A stretch of 64,000 nt of DNA from JAHTBL01 sp038532735 (lineage in GTDB: Bacteria > Pseudomonadota > Alphaproteobacteria > Rhodobacterales > Rhodobacteraceae), in assembly GCA_038532735.1 (NCBI GenBank), contig JBCBAC010000005.1, positions 186,001 through 250,000 on the forward strand. Reading direction: 5' to 3'. How positions within the stretch are numbered: the first letter of the stretch is position 1; each line of letters starts with the position of its first letter. The translations under genes and the position numbers were made by a program. Shown here piece after piece: positions 34,651-43,484 of this stretch. Under the pieces are notes generated by a model. It did not search any database, was not told the DNA's origin, and saw only the letters and a list, made by a program, of their open reading frames with translations.

Positions 34651-34685
34651 GCTTTCATTCTGGAATAAATATCCCCGCCGGAGGC
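34651..34685 (+). repeat. Dispersed intergenic repeat after the zinc-ribbon gene
   Basis: The copy begins with the same GCTTTCATTCTGG as the copy near 33.51 kb, directly after the stop codon. It diverges to AATAAATATCCCC and ends in GCCGGAGGC, like the copy near 27.88 kb. It therefore links the two subtypes of the repeat. Confidence 0.6.
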
Positions 34686-34692
34686 GAAAACC

Positions 34693-35862
34693 TCACGGCT
34701 CCCGAAACGCCTCACGCGACTTATACAAGGGCTTCATCAGATACTGCAAAAACGTCTTCTGCCCCGTATGCAACTCCACCGTCGCCTGCATACCGGGCCG
34801 CAAATCCAGACCCTTCTGCCGATCCGACAACGCCGTCTTGTCGATCTTCAACGTCACCTTGTAATGCGCGTTTTCTTCGGCCTGCCGCTCGTCCTTGAAC
34901 GTATCGGCTGAGATCACCTCAACCCGCGCCTGCAAGGTGCCGTAAATCGTGTAATCATAGGCCGACAGCTTCACAGACGCCGCCTGCCCCGGCTGAATAT
35001 TCGCAATATCCTTCGGCAAAACCCGCGCCTCCAGATACAGCTCGTCATCCAAAGGCGTGATCTGTGCGATCTCTTCACCGGGCTTCACCACCCCGCCAAT
35101 CGTCGTCACCGACAGATTATTCACCACGCCGCGCATCGGCGCTTCGAGAACCGTCCGGTTCAACTGATCCTGAGACGCCTTCAAAGCCGCCCGCAACGAT
35201 CCCAGCTCTTTCAACGTATCCGAGTATTCCTGCGCACGCTCCAGCTCCGTCTGCGTGACGATCTCGTTATACTTGATCTCCGCATCTCCATGAGCCTTGC
35301 GCGCCCGCGTCACCTCGATCAGCGCAACGACTTTGCGCTCCAGCATATTCTCCATCAGCGCGCGTTCTTTCGCGGCCTGATCCAGCACCTTCTGCGCGCC
35401 GCGCTTACGGCTCTCGAAGTCCGACTGACGCGCGGTCAGCAGCGCCGCTTCCGAGCGCACCATCTCCGGGTTGCGCTCAAACATACTGCGCGTCACTTGG
35501 AAGCTGGACTTGCCTGCCATCTCGGCCTCAAGCCGCATCCGGCGGATCTCCAACGCGTCAATCTGATCGCCAATATCCTGGACAGAGCTTTCGAACTGCG
35601 TCCCGTAAAGCCGCGCCAGCACATCGCCCTGCTCGACAATATCGCCCTCGCGGACCAGCAATTCCGCCAGAATACCCCCCTCAAGGTTCTGAATAATCTG
35701 CGGGCGGGAGGAGCTGATAATCTCCCCATCCGCGCGCACGATCTCGTCCACCCAGGCAAATGCCGCCCAGAGGATGAACACCAGCAAAGCCGCCGCAGAC
35801 ATCCAGATCGTTAGGCTCGGCCCGCGCATCTCGCGGGTGATATGCGCATCCAACGTCGCCAT
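34693..35862 (-). CDS. HlyD family type I secretion periplasmic adaptor
   Basis: This is the membrane-fusion subunit that links the inner-membrane ABC exporter to TolC. The 389-residue protein has one N-terminal transmembrane helix (about residues 18-38), a lipoyl/barrel-sandwich domain (SSSRPQIIQNLEGGILAELLVREGDIVEQGD), a coiled-coil hairpin (about 95-220) and the C-terminal VEVISADTFKDERQ... LRPGMQATVELHTG signature. Its ATG overlaps the ABC stop codon by one base, so the three secretion genes form one operon. Confidence 0.92.
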   Translation of the reverse strand: MATLDAHITREMRGPSLTIWMSAAALLVFILWAAFAWVDEIVRADGEIISSSRPQIIQNLEGGILAELLVREGDIVEQGDVLARLYGTQFESSVQDIGDQIDALEIRRMRLEAEMAGKSSFQVTRSMFERNPEMVRSEAALLTARQSDFESRKRGAQKVLDQAAKERALMENMLERKVVALIEVTRARKAHGDAEIKYNEIVTQTELERAQEYSDTLKELGSLRAALKASQDQLNRTVLEAPMRGVVNNLSVTTIGGVVKPGEEIAQITPLDDELYLEARVLPKDIANIQPGQAASVKLSAYDYTIYGTLQARVEVISADTFKDERQAEENAHYKVTLKIDKTALSDRQKGLDLRPGMQATVELHTGQKTFLQYLMKPLYKSREAFREP

Positions 35863-38114
35863 CAGACAGCCTCCCCCTTACGCAGATGCGCCATGACCTG
35901 CTCGCGCGGCCCGTCAATCGCCAGACGCCCGTTCTGCATGATCAGCGTGCGTTCCGTGAGCGCCAGGATCGGCACGCGGTGCGTCGCAATCACGACCGTG
36001 CGGCCATGCAACCATGTCTCCAACCGGCTCACCAAAGTGGCCTCCAGCGTCTGATCAAGCGCGGCGGTCGGCTCATCCAGCAAACAAATCCGCGGGTCCT
36101 GCAGCCAAAGCCGCGCCCAGCCCAGCGATTGACGTTGCCCAACCGATAGGCCAGCCCCGCCATCGCGGATATCCAGATCAAGGCCCTTGTGATGCCCGCG
36201 CACAAACGGCCCCAGCCCCGCAAAATCGAGCGCCGCAAAGAGGCGATCATCATCGCGTTCCAACTGCGTCAGGTTCAAGTTCTCGCGCAAAGTGCCTGCA
36301 AACAAACGCACTTCTTGGCCCAGATACCCGATATTACGCCGCAAATCCCGCGGATCAATCTGTGCCAGATCGACCCCGTCGACCAACACATGACCGCTTG
36401 TCGGCACGGTTAGCCCGGTCAGCAATTTCAACAGCGAGGTCTTGCCCGACCCGTTCGCGCCTAGCACCGCAACCCGCTGCCCCGGCTTGATCGCAACACC
36501 CGGAATGTCCAGCGTCAGCGGTCCGTCCTGCTCATAGCGAAACGACACTCCGCGCAGCTCAAACGCGCCCTCGAGCGTCTCACGCCGCAGATGCGTGCGA
36601 TCCTCCGCATAATCCTGCGGGGCCTCTGCAATCGCATCGAGCGCGGTCAGCGCCGTTTTCACATTGCTCCATCGCGCCATGGTGCCCGCAAGTTGCGTCA
36701 ACGGAGCCAACGTGCGCGAGCACAAGATGCCCACCGCGATGATCGAACCCACCGTGAACTCGCCCGCAAACACCAGAAACGTGCCCGCAATCACAGCGCC
36801 GATATACGTCGCCTGCTGCACCCCTTGGCTCCAAAACGTCAGGGCCGAGGCCAGCTTGCGCTGCTCCGAAGTTTTCAACGCCGTCAGCGTGGTCAGCTCT
36901 GCCCAAGTGCGCGCGATCTTGTCGTCCGCGCGCTGGGTCTTCACGGTCTCAAAATCATAGATCGTCTCATGCAGCAGGCGGCTCGATTTGATCGACGCGC
37001 CTTGCGTTTCTTCAGTCAGTGCCAGCATCTTCTTTTGTAGGAAAAACCCTGGCAAAATCATGAGGATACCACCCAAAACCAGCACCCAAACCACGTTCCC
37101 CGCAATCGAGCTGACCAGCAGCAGGAACAGGAAAATGAACGGCACATCCGCCAGCGTCCCGATGGTGGAGGCTGTGAAGAACTCCCGGACCGAGCCGAAC
37201 TCCCGCATCGCCGCAAATGTCTGCGACGGGCTGGATTGCGCAACCGTCGGCGCACGCCCCAGCAAGCGCTGCATCAGCCGTGTTTGCACCGACACCTCGA
37301 TAGAGCGTCCGGCCCCGTCCATCAACCGCGCCCGTGCGATCTTTATCAACGTCTCAAACGAAATCGCCAGAACCGCGCCCAAGGCCAGCACCCAAAGTGT
37401 GGCCGTGGATTGGTGCGGGATCACCCGGTCATAGACCTGCAACGAGAACAGCGCGACCGCGACCGCCAGCATATTTGCCGTGAACGAGCCCACCATAATC
37501 TCTGCGATATGGCGGCGATGGGCCGCAAATTCCGACCAGAACCAATGGGCTTTCCCTTTGATCTGGCTGTGTTTTTCCGTCAGCTGCGCCACAGACACTT
37601 CCGCGCGCAAAACGAGCCCTGCGTAATACGGCACAAATTCGGTCAGCGGCACCTCGGCCCGGTTGTCAGAGCGCGTCGCATCGTAAATCGTCAGCGCATC
37701 GCCTGATTGCCCCAAGACCAGAACCAGCGATCCGTGCTGCATCTGGACCATCGCGGGCCAAAGATCTGGCCCGATCCGCGGCTCCTGCACCGCGCGTGCG
37801 GAAATCCCCTGCTGTGCTAACGCATCGGCCAAAGCCCCCAGCGAAACCTTACCGCCGCGCTGCACCTGATCAGGATTTTGGGCGGCCAAAGCCTCGATCA
37901 GATCGACGGCCAGAACCTCGCGCCCCAGAATGCCCGCATAAACCACGGCCAAATCCGCACGGCGCTTGGCGCTTTCGCTGATATCGCGCGTCACCGTCTG
38001 CGCAGGCTCATGCATCAACGCCGCTTTCGCATCTGACAGGCGCTCCAACAGCGCGGCCCCCGCAGCACGCGCGCCGGGGAACGGGATCATCTTGCCGTGC
38101 GGTGCGTCGGTCAT
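35862..38114 (-). CDS. Type I secretion ABC transporter/permease (C39-like domain)
   Basis: The 750-residue exporter has an N-terminal C39-peptidase-like domain without a catalytic Cys, six transmembrane helices (about 200-480), and an ATPase domain with Walker A GANGSGKTS, signature LSVGQRQ and Walker B ICLLDEPTAALD. A degenerate C39-like domain is typical of transporters for large RTX-type proteins such as LapB/LssB, which bind the substrate without cleaving it. It overlaps the tolC-like gene by four bases and hlyD by one base. Confidence 0.92.
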   Translation of the reverse strand: MTDAPHGKMIPFPGARAAGAALLERLSDAKAALMHEPAQTVTRDISESAKRRADLAVVYAGILGREVLAVDLIEALAAQNPDQVQRGGKVSLGALADALAQQGISARAVQEPRIGPDLWPAMVQMQHGSLVLVLGQSGDALTIYDATRSDNRAEVPLTEFVPYYAGLVLRAEVSVAQLTEKHSQIKGKAHWFWSEFAAHRRHIAEIMVGSFTANMLAVAVALFSLQVYDRVIPHQSTATLWVLALGAVLAISFETLIKIARARLMDGAGRSIEVSVQTRLMQRLLGRAPTVAQSSPSQTFAAMREFGSVREFFTASTIGTLADVPFIFLFLLLVSSIAGNVVWVLVLGGILMILPGFFLQKKMLALTEETQGASIKSSRLLHETIYDFETVKTQRADDKIARTWAELTTLTALKTSEQRKLASALTFWSQGVQQATYIGAVIAGTFLVFAGEFTVGSIIAVGILCSRTLAPLTQLAGTMARWSNVKTALTALDAIAEAPQDYAEDRTHLRRETLEGAFELRGVSFRYEQDGPLTLDIPGVAIKPGQRVAVLGANGSGKTSLLKLLTGLTVPTSGHVLVDGVDLAQIDPRDLRRNIGYLGQEVRLFAGTLRENLNLTQLERDDDRLFAALDFAGLGPFVRGHHKGLDLDIRDGGAGLSVGQRQSLGWARLWLQDPRICLLDEPTAALDQTLEATLVSRLETWLHGRTVVIATHRVPILALTERTLIMQNGRLAIDGPREQVMAHLRKGEAV

Positions 38115-39475
38115 ACGTCGCCCCCATCGGCCAGCACGCCACGATCACGGGCGATCTCCAGCTTCACGCGGGCGATGTCGTAAGGCAGGCTCGCTTGATC
38201 TTGCTCCAACCGCATCATCGCCTCATAGGTGTTCACCACATCCATGATCGTGCGTTGACCGGCCTGAAACTGTTCTTGAAACAGCTGGAAGTTGGCGCGC
38301 GCAGGCGCTGTCAGCCCCGCCGCATCCACCTGCTGACGCTCAAGCGAGGCCAATTGCGCCTCGAACCGCCGCAACTTGCGGTTCGCGTCTTCCTTTGCCT
38401 GACTGACCTCACGTTGAGCCGCTTCGCGTTTCGCCTCCAACGCCTTGAGGTTCGCCCCCATGCCAATGTTCAGCAATCCGTCACTGCCCGCGGTCAGATC
38501 ACCGGTGGTGCCGTTTTCATCCACTGTCGCGCGCGCCGTCAGACCCGGCAAAATGCCTGCCCGGTCAATCTTGGCCTGCGCAACCTCGCGGTCCGCTTCG
38601 GCTTGCGCTTTGATCACCGCCAAAGGTTGTTCTCCGCGCGGAACACTCAGTGAAGTCACCCCGTCCACGCCCTGCACATCCCGCGCACTCATCGCGTTGA
38701 GTTCGGCCAGCGCCGTCACCTGACGCTCCCGCTCATTCTTGATCTCGGCGTCTAGTTCGGCCAGCTTTTGCTGCATGACGCGCAGGTCCGACAGGTCCGA
38801 AACACCACCCTCCACACGCTGCCGCACGATATCCTCAAACCGCAGCAATTGGGCTTGACGGCGCACCATGACCTTCTCACGGGCCTGCGCAGTTTGAGCA
38901 TCAAGATAAAGCGACAAAGCACTGAAAACACGGACGTTTGTGTCAATCGACAGATCAGCCGCAGCAACCTCAACGTCATGCGCTGCGAACTCCCGTTCAG
39001 CTTTCTTGCGCCCATGATCGAACAGCACCTGCTCTAATAAAAGCTGCGTAACCACATCGCCCAAAGAGGTCAGCGAGATCGACGGTCCAATGCTCGGCAA
39101 CCAGTTCTTGGAAGCCGCCCGCGCCCGCAACCGTGCGCTGCGCAACTCCGCCTCTGCCGCGCGCGAATTTGCGGCCAGAACTGCATCCGCGATCCGTGCG
39201 TAAGAGCTGCCAGCGGGCAAAATCGACTGGCGGGCCTGCAAGCTCAGGATCGTCTCTGACTGCGCCTCTTCCGCGCTCATCGCCGCATCGTCCGGCGCGG
39301 TCAGGTTCTTTACGGCGGCCATCGGTTTCGCGGCCATCCGCGACACCGTTTCCCCGGCCCCCGACAACCCCGTCTCACCCATGCATCCTGCGACCGAAAG
39401 CGCCAAAACCATCGCCGCCCCGCCCCGCAAAACTGCGCGCGGAGTCCGTGCGTGGACTGTCTTCATGAGGGTCAT
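38111..39475 (-). CDS. TolC family outer-membrane channel (lipoprotein form)
   Basis: This is the outer-membrane duct of the type I exporter. The protein has a signal peptide with the lipobox VAGC, then the TolC repeats: two long coiled-coil stretches (RARAASKNWLPSIGPSISLTSLGD ... and REQPLAVIKAQAEADREVAQAKIDRAGILPGLTARA). The start MTLMKTV was chosen over an upstream Met; MKTVHAR is another option. It is the first gene of the exporter operon and overlaps the ABC gene by four bases. Confidence 0.88.
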   Translation of the reverse strand: MTLMKTVHARTPRAVLRGGAAMVLALSVAGCMGETGLSGAGETVSRMAAKPMAAVKNLTAPDDAAMSAEEAQSETILSLQARQSILPAGSSYARIADAVLAANSRAAEAELRSARLRARAASKNWLPSIGPSISLTSLGDVVTQLLLEQVLFDHGRKKAEREFAAHDVEVAAADLSIDTNVRVFSALSLYLDAQTAQAREKVMVRRQAQLLRFEDIVRQRVEGGVSDLSDLRVMQQKLAELDAEIKNERERQVTALAELNAMSARDVQGVDGVTSLSVPRGEQPLAVIKAQAEADREVAQAKIDRAGILPGLTARATVDENGTTGDLTAGSDGLLNIGMGANLKALEAKREAAQREVSQAKEDANRKLRRFEAQLASLERQQVDAAGLTAPARANFQLFQEQFQAGQRTIMDVVNTYEAMMRLEQDQASLPYDIARVKLEIARDRGVLADGGDV

Positions 39476-39652
39476 ACTCGTACCGCCTAGCCTCAATATG
39501 TCACGGCTTATGCTGCCGCTTTGCCCCTGCGATTTTTCGCTTATGGGGATGTCTTGAGATCGGTTATGCCGCGTTTTGCCTCAAATCTCTAGCGTTTTTT
39601 TGACGGCGAGACGCAAAATAGAGTGGGATTCCCTACAATTAGGTGGCGATGC

Positions 39653-40708
39653 TTATCCGTTCAGTCCAAAGGCAAAGCCCGTGATCAGTTGCTTGAGGCC
39701 CAAAGCCGCGCCCGCAAAGATCGCCAGGAATGTCAGCGGCGCGCCCAAGGACAGCACCGAAAACCCGGTGATCCCTTGACCCACGGAACAGCCGCCCGCG
39801 ATGACCGCCCCGCTGCCCATAATCGCTGCCCCGATGATCTGGCGGCGCAGCTCGCGCGGGTCTTCGCAGGCTTCCCACCGGAAATGGCCTTTGATCAGCG
39901 AGCCGATAAACGCGCCGACCCAGACCCCCGCGACAGAACCGATGCCAAAGGACAGTACCGCGCCGGAGGCTGTCATCGCAAACAAGATCGTCTCCCCCAC
40001 AGGGGCTGCAAAACTGTGGGAGCCGACGGGGATACCGTTGAACCCTTGCGTCGCCACCCAGGAGGTTCCGGCCCAGCCTAAAACGATGGCGACCCCCACG
40101 ACCGCGCCCCAGATCATGCTGGTCGTTGCAGCACGAAACGCTTTGCTCAGCAAAGCCGCGCCAAGGATGCCGACGCCCAGCGCCATGCCAATATAGGCCG
40201 CCCCAACCCCCGTCAGATCGCCCAGCGCGAACGCATAGCCACGCGGTGCGCTGATTACCGGCGGAAAGGCCCAGACGCGCAGATGCGCCAACGGGCCCGA
40301 CAGCGTGACGTAAGCAGCAATGCCCATGACCACGACAATCACGAAAGACCGCAGATCGCCGCCGCCCAGCCGCGCCAGCGCGCCGTAGCCACAATTCCCG
40401 CAGAGCGCCATGCCATAGCCAAACATCAGCCCGCCAATCACCGCGCCAATCAAGGGCGGCGCGGCGGTCAGCTGAAAAATCGCAGCCACCGGTACCAAGC
40501 CCAGCGCCATCAGCGCATGCACCCCGATCATCGCGACGCCAATCGCCACAAGCCACATGCGCAGCCGGATATCGGACCCGCCGTAAAGGAAATCCTCAAT
40601 CGAGCCGAGCGTGCAGAACCGCCCCAGCCGCGCAGCCAGCCCCAGCAGGATACCACCGGCCAAGCCGATCAACGCCACCAAAAGCGGTTCCGAGAAAAGA
40701 TCAAACAT
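39653..40708 (-). CDS. soxT: YeeE/YedE family permease, SoxT
   Basis: The 351-residue inner-membrane protein has paired YeeE/YedE repeats with Cys-containing motifs RLGRFCTLGSIEDFL and AGGCSVGQGITGFS, and MALCGNCGYGAL. This family imports thiosulfate or related sulfur compounds. As the gene next to soxR it corresponds to soxT of other Sox clusters, where it is linked to sulfur uptake or signalling. The start MFDLF was preferred because GGAGGAC lies nine bases upstream; a GTG reading from 40723 is possible. Confidence 0.88.
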   Translation of the reverse strand: MFDLFSEPLLVALIGLAGGILLGLAARLGRFCTLGSIEDFLYGGSDIRLRMWLVAIGVAMIGVHALMALGLVPVAAIFQLTAAPPLIGAVIGGLMFGYGMALCGNCGYGALARLGGGDLRSFVIVVVMGIAAYVTLSGPLAHLRVWAFPPVISAPRGYAFALGDLTGVGAAYIGMALGVGILGAALLSKAFRAATTSMIWGAVVGVAIVLGWAGTSWVATQGFNGIPVGSHSFAAPVGETILFAMTASGAVLSFGIGSVAGVWVGAFIGSLIKGHFRWEACEDPRELRRQIIGAAIMGSGAVIAGGCSVGQGITGFSVLSLGAPLTFLAIFAGAALGLKQLITGFAFGLNG

Positions 40709-40745
40709 GCGGCCGTCCTCCACTCCGGTCGCGTGTCAGGCAGCG

Positions 40746-41084
40746 TTAGGGGCAGTCTTTGCAGAACAGGTCGTAGACCACCTCAAGCACCTGACGGGGG
40801 CGGTCATCCGCCAGCGAATAGTAAATCGTTTTGCCCTCGCGCCGGGGCGTCACCAACCCCTCCAGCCGCAAGCGTGACAGTTGTTGCGAGACGGCCGCCT
40901 GACGCGCGCTCAGAAGCTCTTCCAACTGGGTCACGGATTTCTCGCCGCTGACCAGATGGCACAGGATCATCAACCGCCCTTCATGGCTGATCGCTTTGAG
41001 GAAATTGGCCGCGTTCTGCGCGCTTTGCGCCATGCGGTCCATGTCTTCCTTGGGCAGTTTGTCGTCAAATACAGGCAGTCCCAT
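40746..41084 (-). CDS. soxR: ArsR-family repressor SoxR
   Basis: SoxR represses the sox genes until sulfur substrates are present. The 112-residue protein has an ArsR-type winged helix with FLKAISHEGRLMILCHLVSGEKSVTQLEELL and SARQAAVSQQLSRLRLEGLV. Two Cys are placed to respond to persulfide: C63-like in LMILCHL and FCKDC at the C-terminus. It is cotranscribed with soxS and the GlcG/HbpS-like gene from the divergent soxS promoter. I propose the ATTY-N8-GAAT sites as its operators. Confidence 0.92.
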   Translation of the reverse strand: MGLPVFDDKLPKEDMDRMAQSAQNAANFLKAISHEGRLMILCHLVSGEKSVTQLEELLSARQAAVSQQLSRLRLEGLVTPRREGKTIYYSLADDRPRQVLEVVYDLFCKDCP

Positions 41085-41096
41085 GGGGGATATCCT

Positions 41097-41588
41097 CTAA
41101 AATGCAATCTCGTCTTCGATGGCGGCGATCCCGGCCTCGGCACAGTCGTCATCCAGATCAGGCCCCGGCGCGCCAGAGACACCGATGGCCCCCAGAATAG
41201 TGCCGTCCCCTTCGATCAGCAGACCGCCGCCCAAGGCCAGTGCCTTGCTCAGAAAGCGGATGCCATAGGGTGCTTTTTCGGGTTGGGTCTCTGCCGCTAG
41301 AGCGGTGGTGGAGGTGCGAAAGCTCACCGCCGTCCAGGCCTTCCGCTCTGCCGTCTCATAGACATGCAGCCCCGCGAACCGGTCGCGCACAAAGACCTGC
41401 GGGATGCCGAACCGGTCCACGATGGAGACGCCGACCTGATAGCCCTCGTTCCGGCAGAACTCCATCGCGGCCACGGCGGCGCGCATCGCGACCTCGGGCT
41501 TCATGACCTTGAACTCGACGAACGCGCTGTCATCTTGGGCCAGCGCCGGAGAAGCAGCCAGAACCATGACCAAAATCAGCTGTTTCAT
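41097..41588 (-). CDS. Secreted GlcG/HbpS-like protein
   Basis: The 163-residue protein has a Sec signal peptide (MKQLILVMVLAASPALAQ). A GlcG/HbpS domain (DUF336) follows, with AMRAAVAAMEFCRNEGYQVGVSIVDRFGIPQVFVRD and AIGVSGAPGPDLDDDCAEAGIAAI. HbpS-type proteins bind heme or small ligands and modulate redox sensing. It overlaps soxS by four bases and precedes soxR by 12, so it is built into the regulatory operon. A heme- or thiol-linked role is inference. Confidence 0.87.
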   Translation of the reverse strand: MKQLILVMVLAASPALAQDDSAFVEFKVMKPEVAMRAAVAAMEFCRNEGYQVGVSIVDRFGIPQVFVRDRFAGLHVYETAERKAWTAVSFRTSTTALAAETQPEKAPYGIRFLSKALALGGGLLIEGDGTILGAIGVSGAPGPDLDDDCAEAGIAAIEDEIAF

Positions 41589-41959
41589 CCTTTGGGTGCT
41601 CCTTCGGTATTGTCATCGATCATCCGCGTCAGCAGACCCCAGAAGAAATCCTCCCCCGGATAGCCCTCGATACGGCCCAATTCGACCCCTTCGCGGACCA
41701 GAAGGAAGGTCGGCGTATAGATCACGCGGGAGGTCGTCTGCAGACCGTCCTGCGGCAAAGAACGGATCATCACGCGCTCCAAAGGTGCTGCTCTTCCTTC
41801 AGCGGTCTTGGGGTATTCGGGCGCGATTTCGGCGTCCCATTTCTCGCACCAGTGGCAACCAACCTGTTCCACCATCACCAGTTTGAAAGGCTCTGCCAGA
41901 ACCGGCGATACGAGTGCGAAAAGCGCAAAGGCACAGGATATCAAGAAGTTACGTGCCAT
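41585..41959 (-). CDS. soxS: Periplasmic thioredoxin-like protein SoxS
   Basis: The 124-residue protein has a signal peptide (MARNFLISCAFALFALVSPVLA) and a thioredoxin-like fold with the active-site motif GCHWCEKW (CxxC) near residues 35-38. SoxS reactivates Sox proteins, notably SoxY, by reducing oxidised thiols; it takes electrons from SoxV. It is the first gene of the leftward soxS-hbpS-soxR-soxT unit and divergent from soxV. Confidence 0.9.
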   Translation of the reverse strand: MARNFLISCAFALFALVSPVLAEPFKLVMVEQVGCHWCEKWDAEIAPEYPKTAEGRAAPLERVMIRSLPQDGLQTTSRVIYTPTFLLVREGVELGRIEGYPGEDFFWGLLTRMIDDNTEGAPKG

Positions 41960-41985
41960 TTGACGCCGCGCCTTTATACAACCTA

Positions 41986-42001
41986 ATTTGAATATATGAA
42001 T
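41986..42001. promoter_or_regulatory. Proposed SoxR operator at the soxS/soxV divergent promoter
   Basis: ATTTGAATATATGAAT fits ATTY-N8-GAAT with one substitution in the first half-site. It lies in the 65-base gap between soxS and soxV, over the likely promoter elements of both. SoxR is known to bind this intergenic region in other sox clusters; the exact sequence here is my inference. Confidence 0.5.
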
Positions 42002-42024
42002 TGAACGGGGGGCAGCGCAAGAAA

Positions 42025-42765
42025 ATGATGGATATCTCCGCTGCCGGTGCCCTGATCGCGGGGCTGCTGTCTTTCCTGTCGCCCTGCATCCTGCCGATCG
42101 TGCCGTTCTACCTGTCCTATCTGGCTGGCGTGGGCATGAACCAGATTAGCGCGGACGCTCCGATCACGGGCGCGGTGAAGCGTCGGGCCGTGATCTCGTC
42201 GCTCTTTTTCGCAGCCGGTGTCATCGCCATATTCGTTGCGATGGGGGCCACGGCAAATGCCGTCGGGCAATTGGTTCGCGACTGGTTTCACATCCTGCGC
42301 TGGGTCGCCGCAGGGATTATCATCGCCATGGGGCTGCACTTTCTGGGTGCCTTAAAAATAGGCATCCTCTACCGTCAGTTCCGCGCGGACGCCGGAGACA
42401 CGACAAATGCCTCCTTTTTAGGCGCTTTCGGCATCGGTCTGGCTTTCGCCTTCGGCTGGACGCCCTGCGTCGGCCCGGTGCTGGCCGCGATCCTTTTCAC
42501 GGCTGCTGGGGCCGACACTGCCGCCACCGGCGCGTGGCTCCTCTTCGTCTATGGTGTCGGGATGACCGCGCCTTTTGTGCTTGCGGCGATGTTCGTCGGC
42601 CCTTTCATGCGCTTCATGGCCCGCTTCCGCCGCTATCTTGGCGTGATGGAGAAAATCATGGGCGTTCTGCTGATCATCTTCGGGATCATGATCGGCACCG
42701 AAACCATCAATCGCCTTGCCTTCTGGATGCTGGAGACCTTCCCGGTCTTCGGCGCTGTCGGCTAA
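42025..42765 (+). CDS. soxV: CcdA/DsbD-like membrane reductant transporter SoxV
   Basis: SoxV moves reducing equivalents across the inner membrane to SoxS and SoxW. The protein of about 246 residues has six transmembrane helices, with the redox Cys pair in FLSPCILPIVPFYLSYLAG and FGWTPCVGPVLAAIL, the CcdA hallmark. The start is one of two adjacent ATG codons after GGGGGG. soxW follows at 18 bases. The promoter region is shared with soxS. Confidence 0.93.
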   Translation: MMDISAAGALIAGLLSFLSPCILPIVPFYLSYLAGVGMNQISADAPITGAVKRRAVISSLFFAAGVIAIFVAMGATANAVGQLVRDWFHILRWVAAGIIIAMGLHFLGALKIGILYRQFRADAGDTTNASFLGAFGIGLAFAFGWTPCVGPVLAAILFTAAGADTAATGAWLLFVYGVGMTAPFVLAAMFVGPFMRFMARFRRYLGVMEKIMGVLLIIFGIMIGTETINRLAFWMLETFPVFGAVG

Positions 42766-42783
42766 CCCTCGGGAGGACCAAAC

Positions 42784-43362
42784 ATGAAACTGCTCACCAC
42801 CCTTGCCACCCTCATCGCCCTCGCCCTGTCCGCCACCGCGGCCGAGCTTGGCGATGACGGCCTGCACAAAACCGCATGGATGCGCGATACGTTCAAGGAC
42901 CTGCGCGAGGATCTGGCCGACGCCAATGCCGAAGGCAAACGCCTTGCGATCATCTTCGAACAACGCGGCTGCATCTATTGCACCAAGATGCACAAAGAGG
43001 TCTTTCCCCGCGAAGAGATCGCTTCCTACATCACCGAGAATTTCTTCGTGGTGCAGCTCAACCTGCATGGCGATATCGAAGTGACCGATTTTGATGGCGA
43101 GGTTCTGTCAGAGAAGAACATGGCCCGCAAATGGGGGATGCTTTTCACACCGACGATTCTGTTCCTGCCAGAAGAGGTCCCCGAGGATGCGACGGCCCAA
43201 TCGGCATCTGTTGCGGTGATGCCGGGGGCCTTTGGGGCTGGCACCACGCTCGACATGTTCACGTGGGTCAACGAAAAGCGCTATGAGCTTGATAACGGGG
43301 AAGATTTCCAGCGCTACCACGCCCGTCGCATTCAGGAACGCAGCGACGGATCCTTCGACTAG
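42784..43362 (+). CDS. soxW: Periplasmic thioredoxin SoxW
   Basis: The 192-residue protein has a signal peptide (ending ALSATAA) and a thioredoxin fold with the redox-active GCIYCTKMHKEVFP (CxxC). SoxW is reduced by SoxV and is partly redundant with SoxS for keeping the Sox system active. GGGAGGACC precedes the start. The gap to soxX is about 120 bases and contains a separate promoter with a SoxR-like site. Confidence 0.92.
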   Translation: MKLLTTLATLIALALSATAAELGDDGLHKTAWMRDTFKDLREDLADANAEGKRLAIIFEQRGCIYCTKMHKEVFPREEIASYITENFFVVQLNLHGDIEVTDFDGEVLSEKNMARKWGMLFTPTILFLPEEVPEDATAQSASVAVMPGAFGAGTTLDMFTWVNEKRYELDNGEDFQRYHARRIQERSDGSFD

Positions 43363-43384
43363 ATCGCGACGCAACCGCCCACTT

Positions 43385-43400
43385 ATTCAAGGAAACGAAT
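43385..43400. promoter_or_regulatory. Proposed SoxR operator upstream of soxX
   Basis: ATTCAAGGAAACGAAT is a perfect ATTC-N8-GAAT; the flanking T and A extend the inverted repeat to 5 bp arms. It lies between soxW and soxX, 85 bases before the soxX start. The soxW-soxX gap is a known SoxR-binding region in relatives. Confidence 0.55.
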
Positions 43401-43484
43401 ATTATGGTTGATCGCTCACGATTTCGTGCGCTACGGTATACCAAGCTAAGAGGGCACAGACCCTGCAGCCAAATGGGAGGAAAC

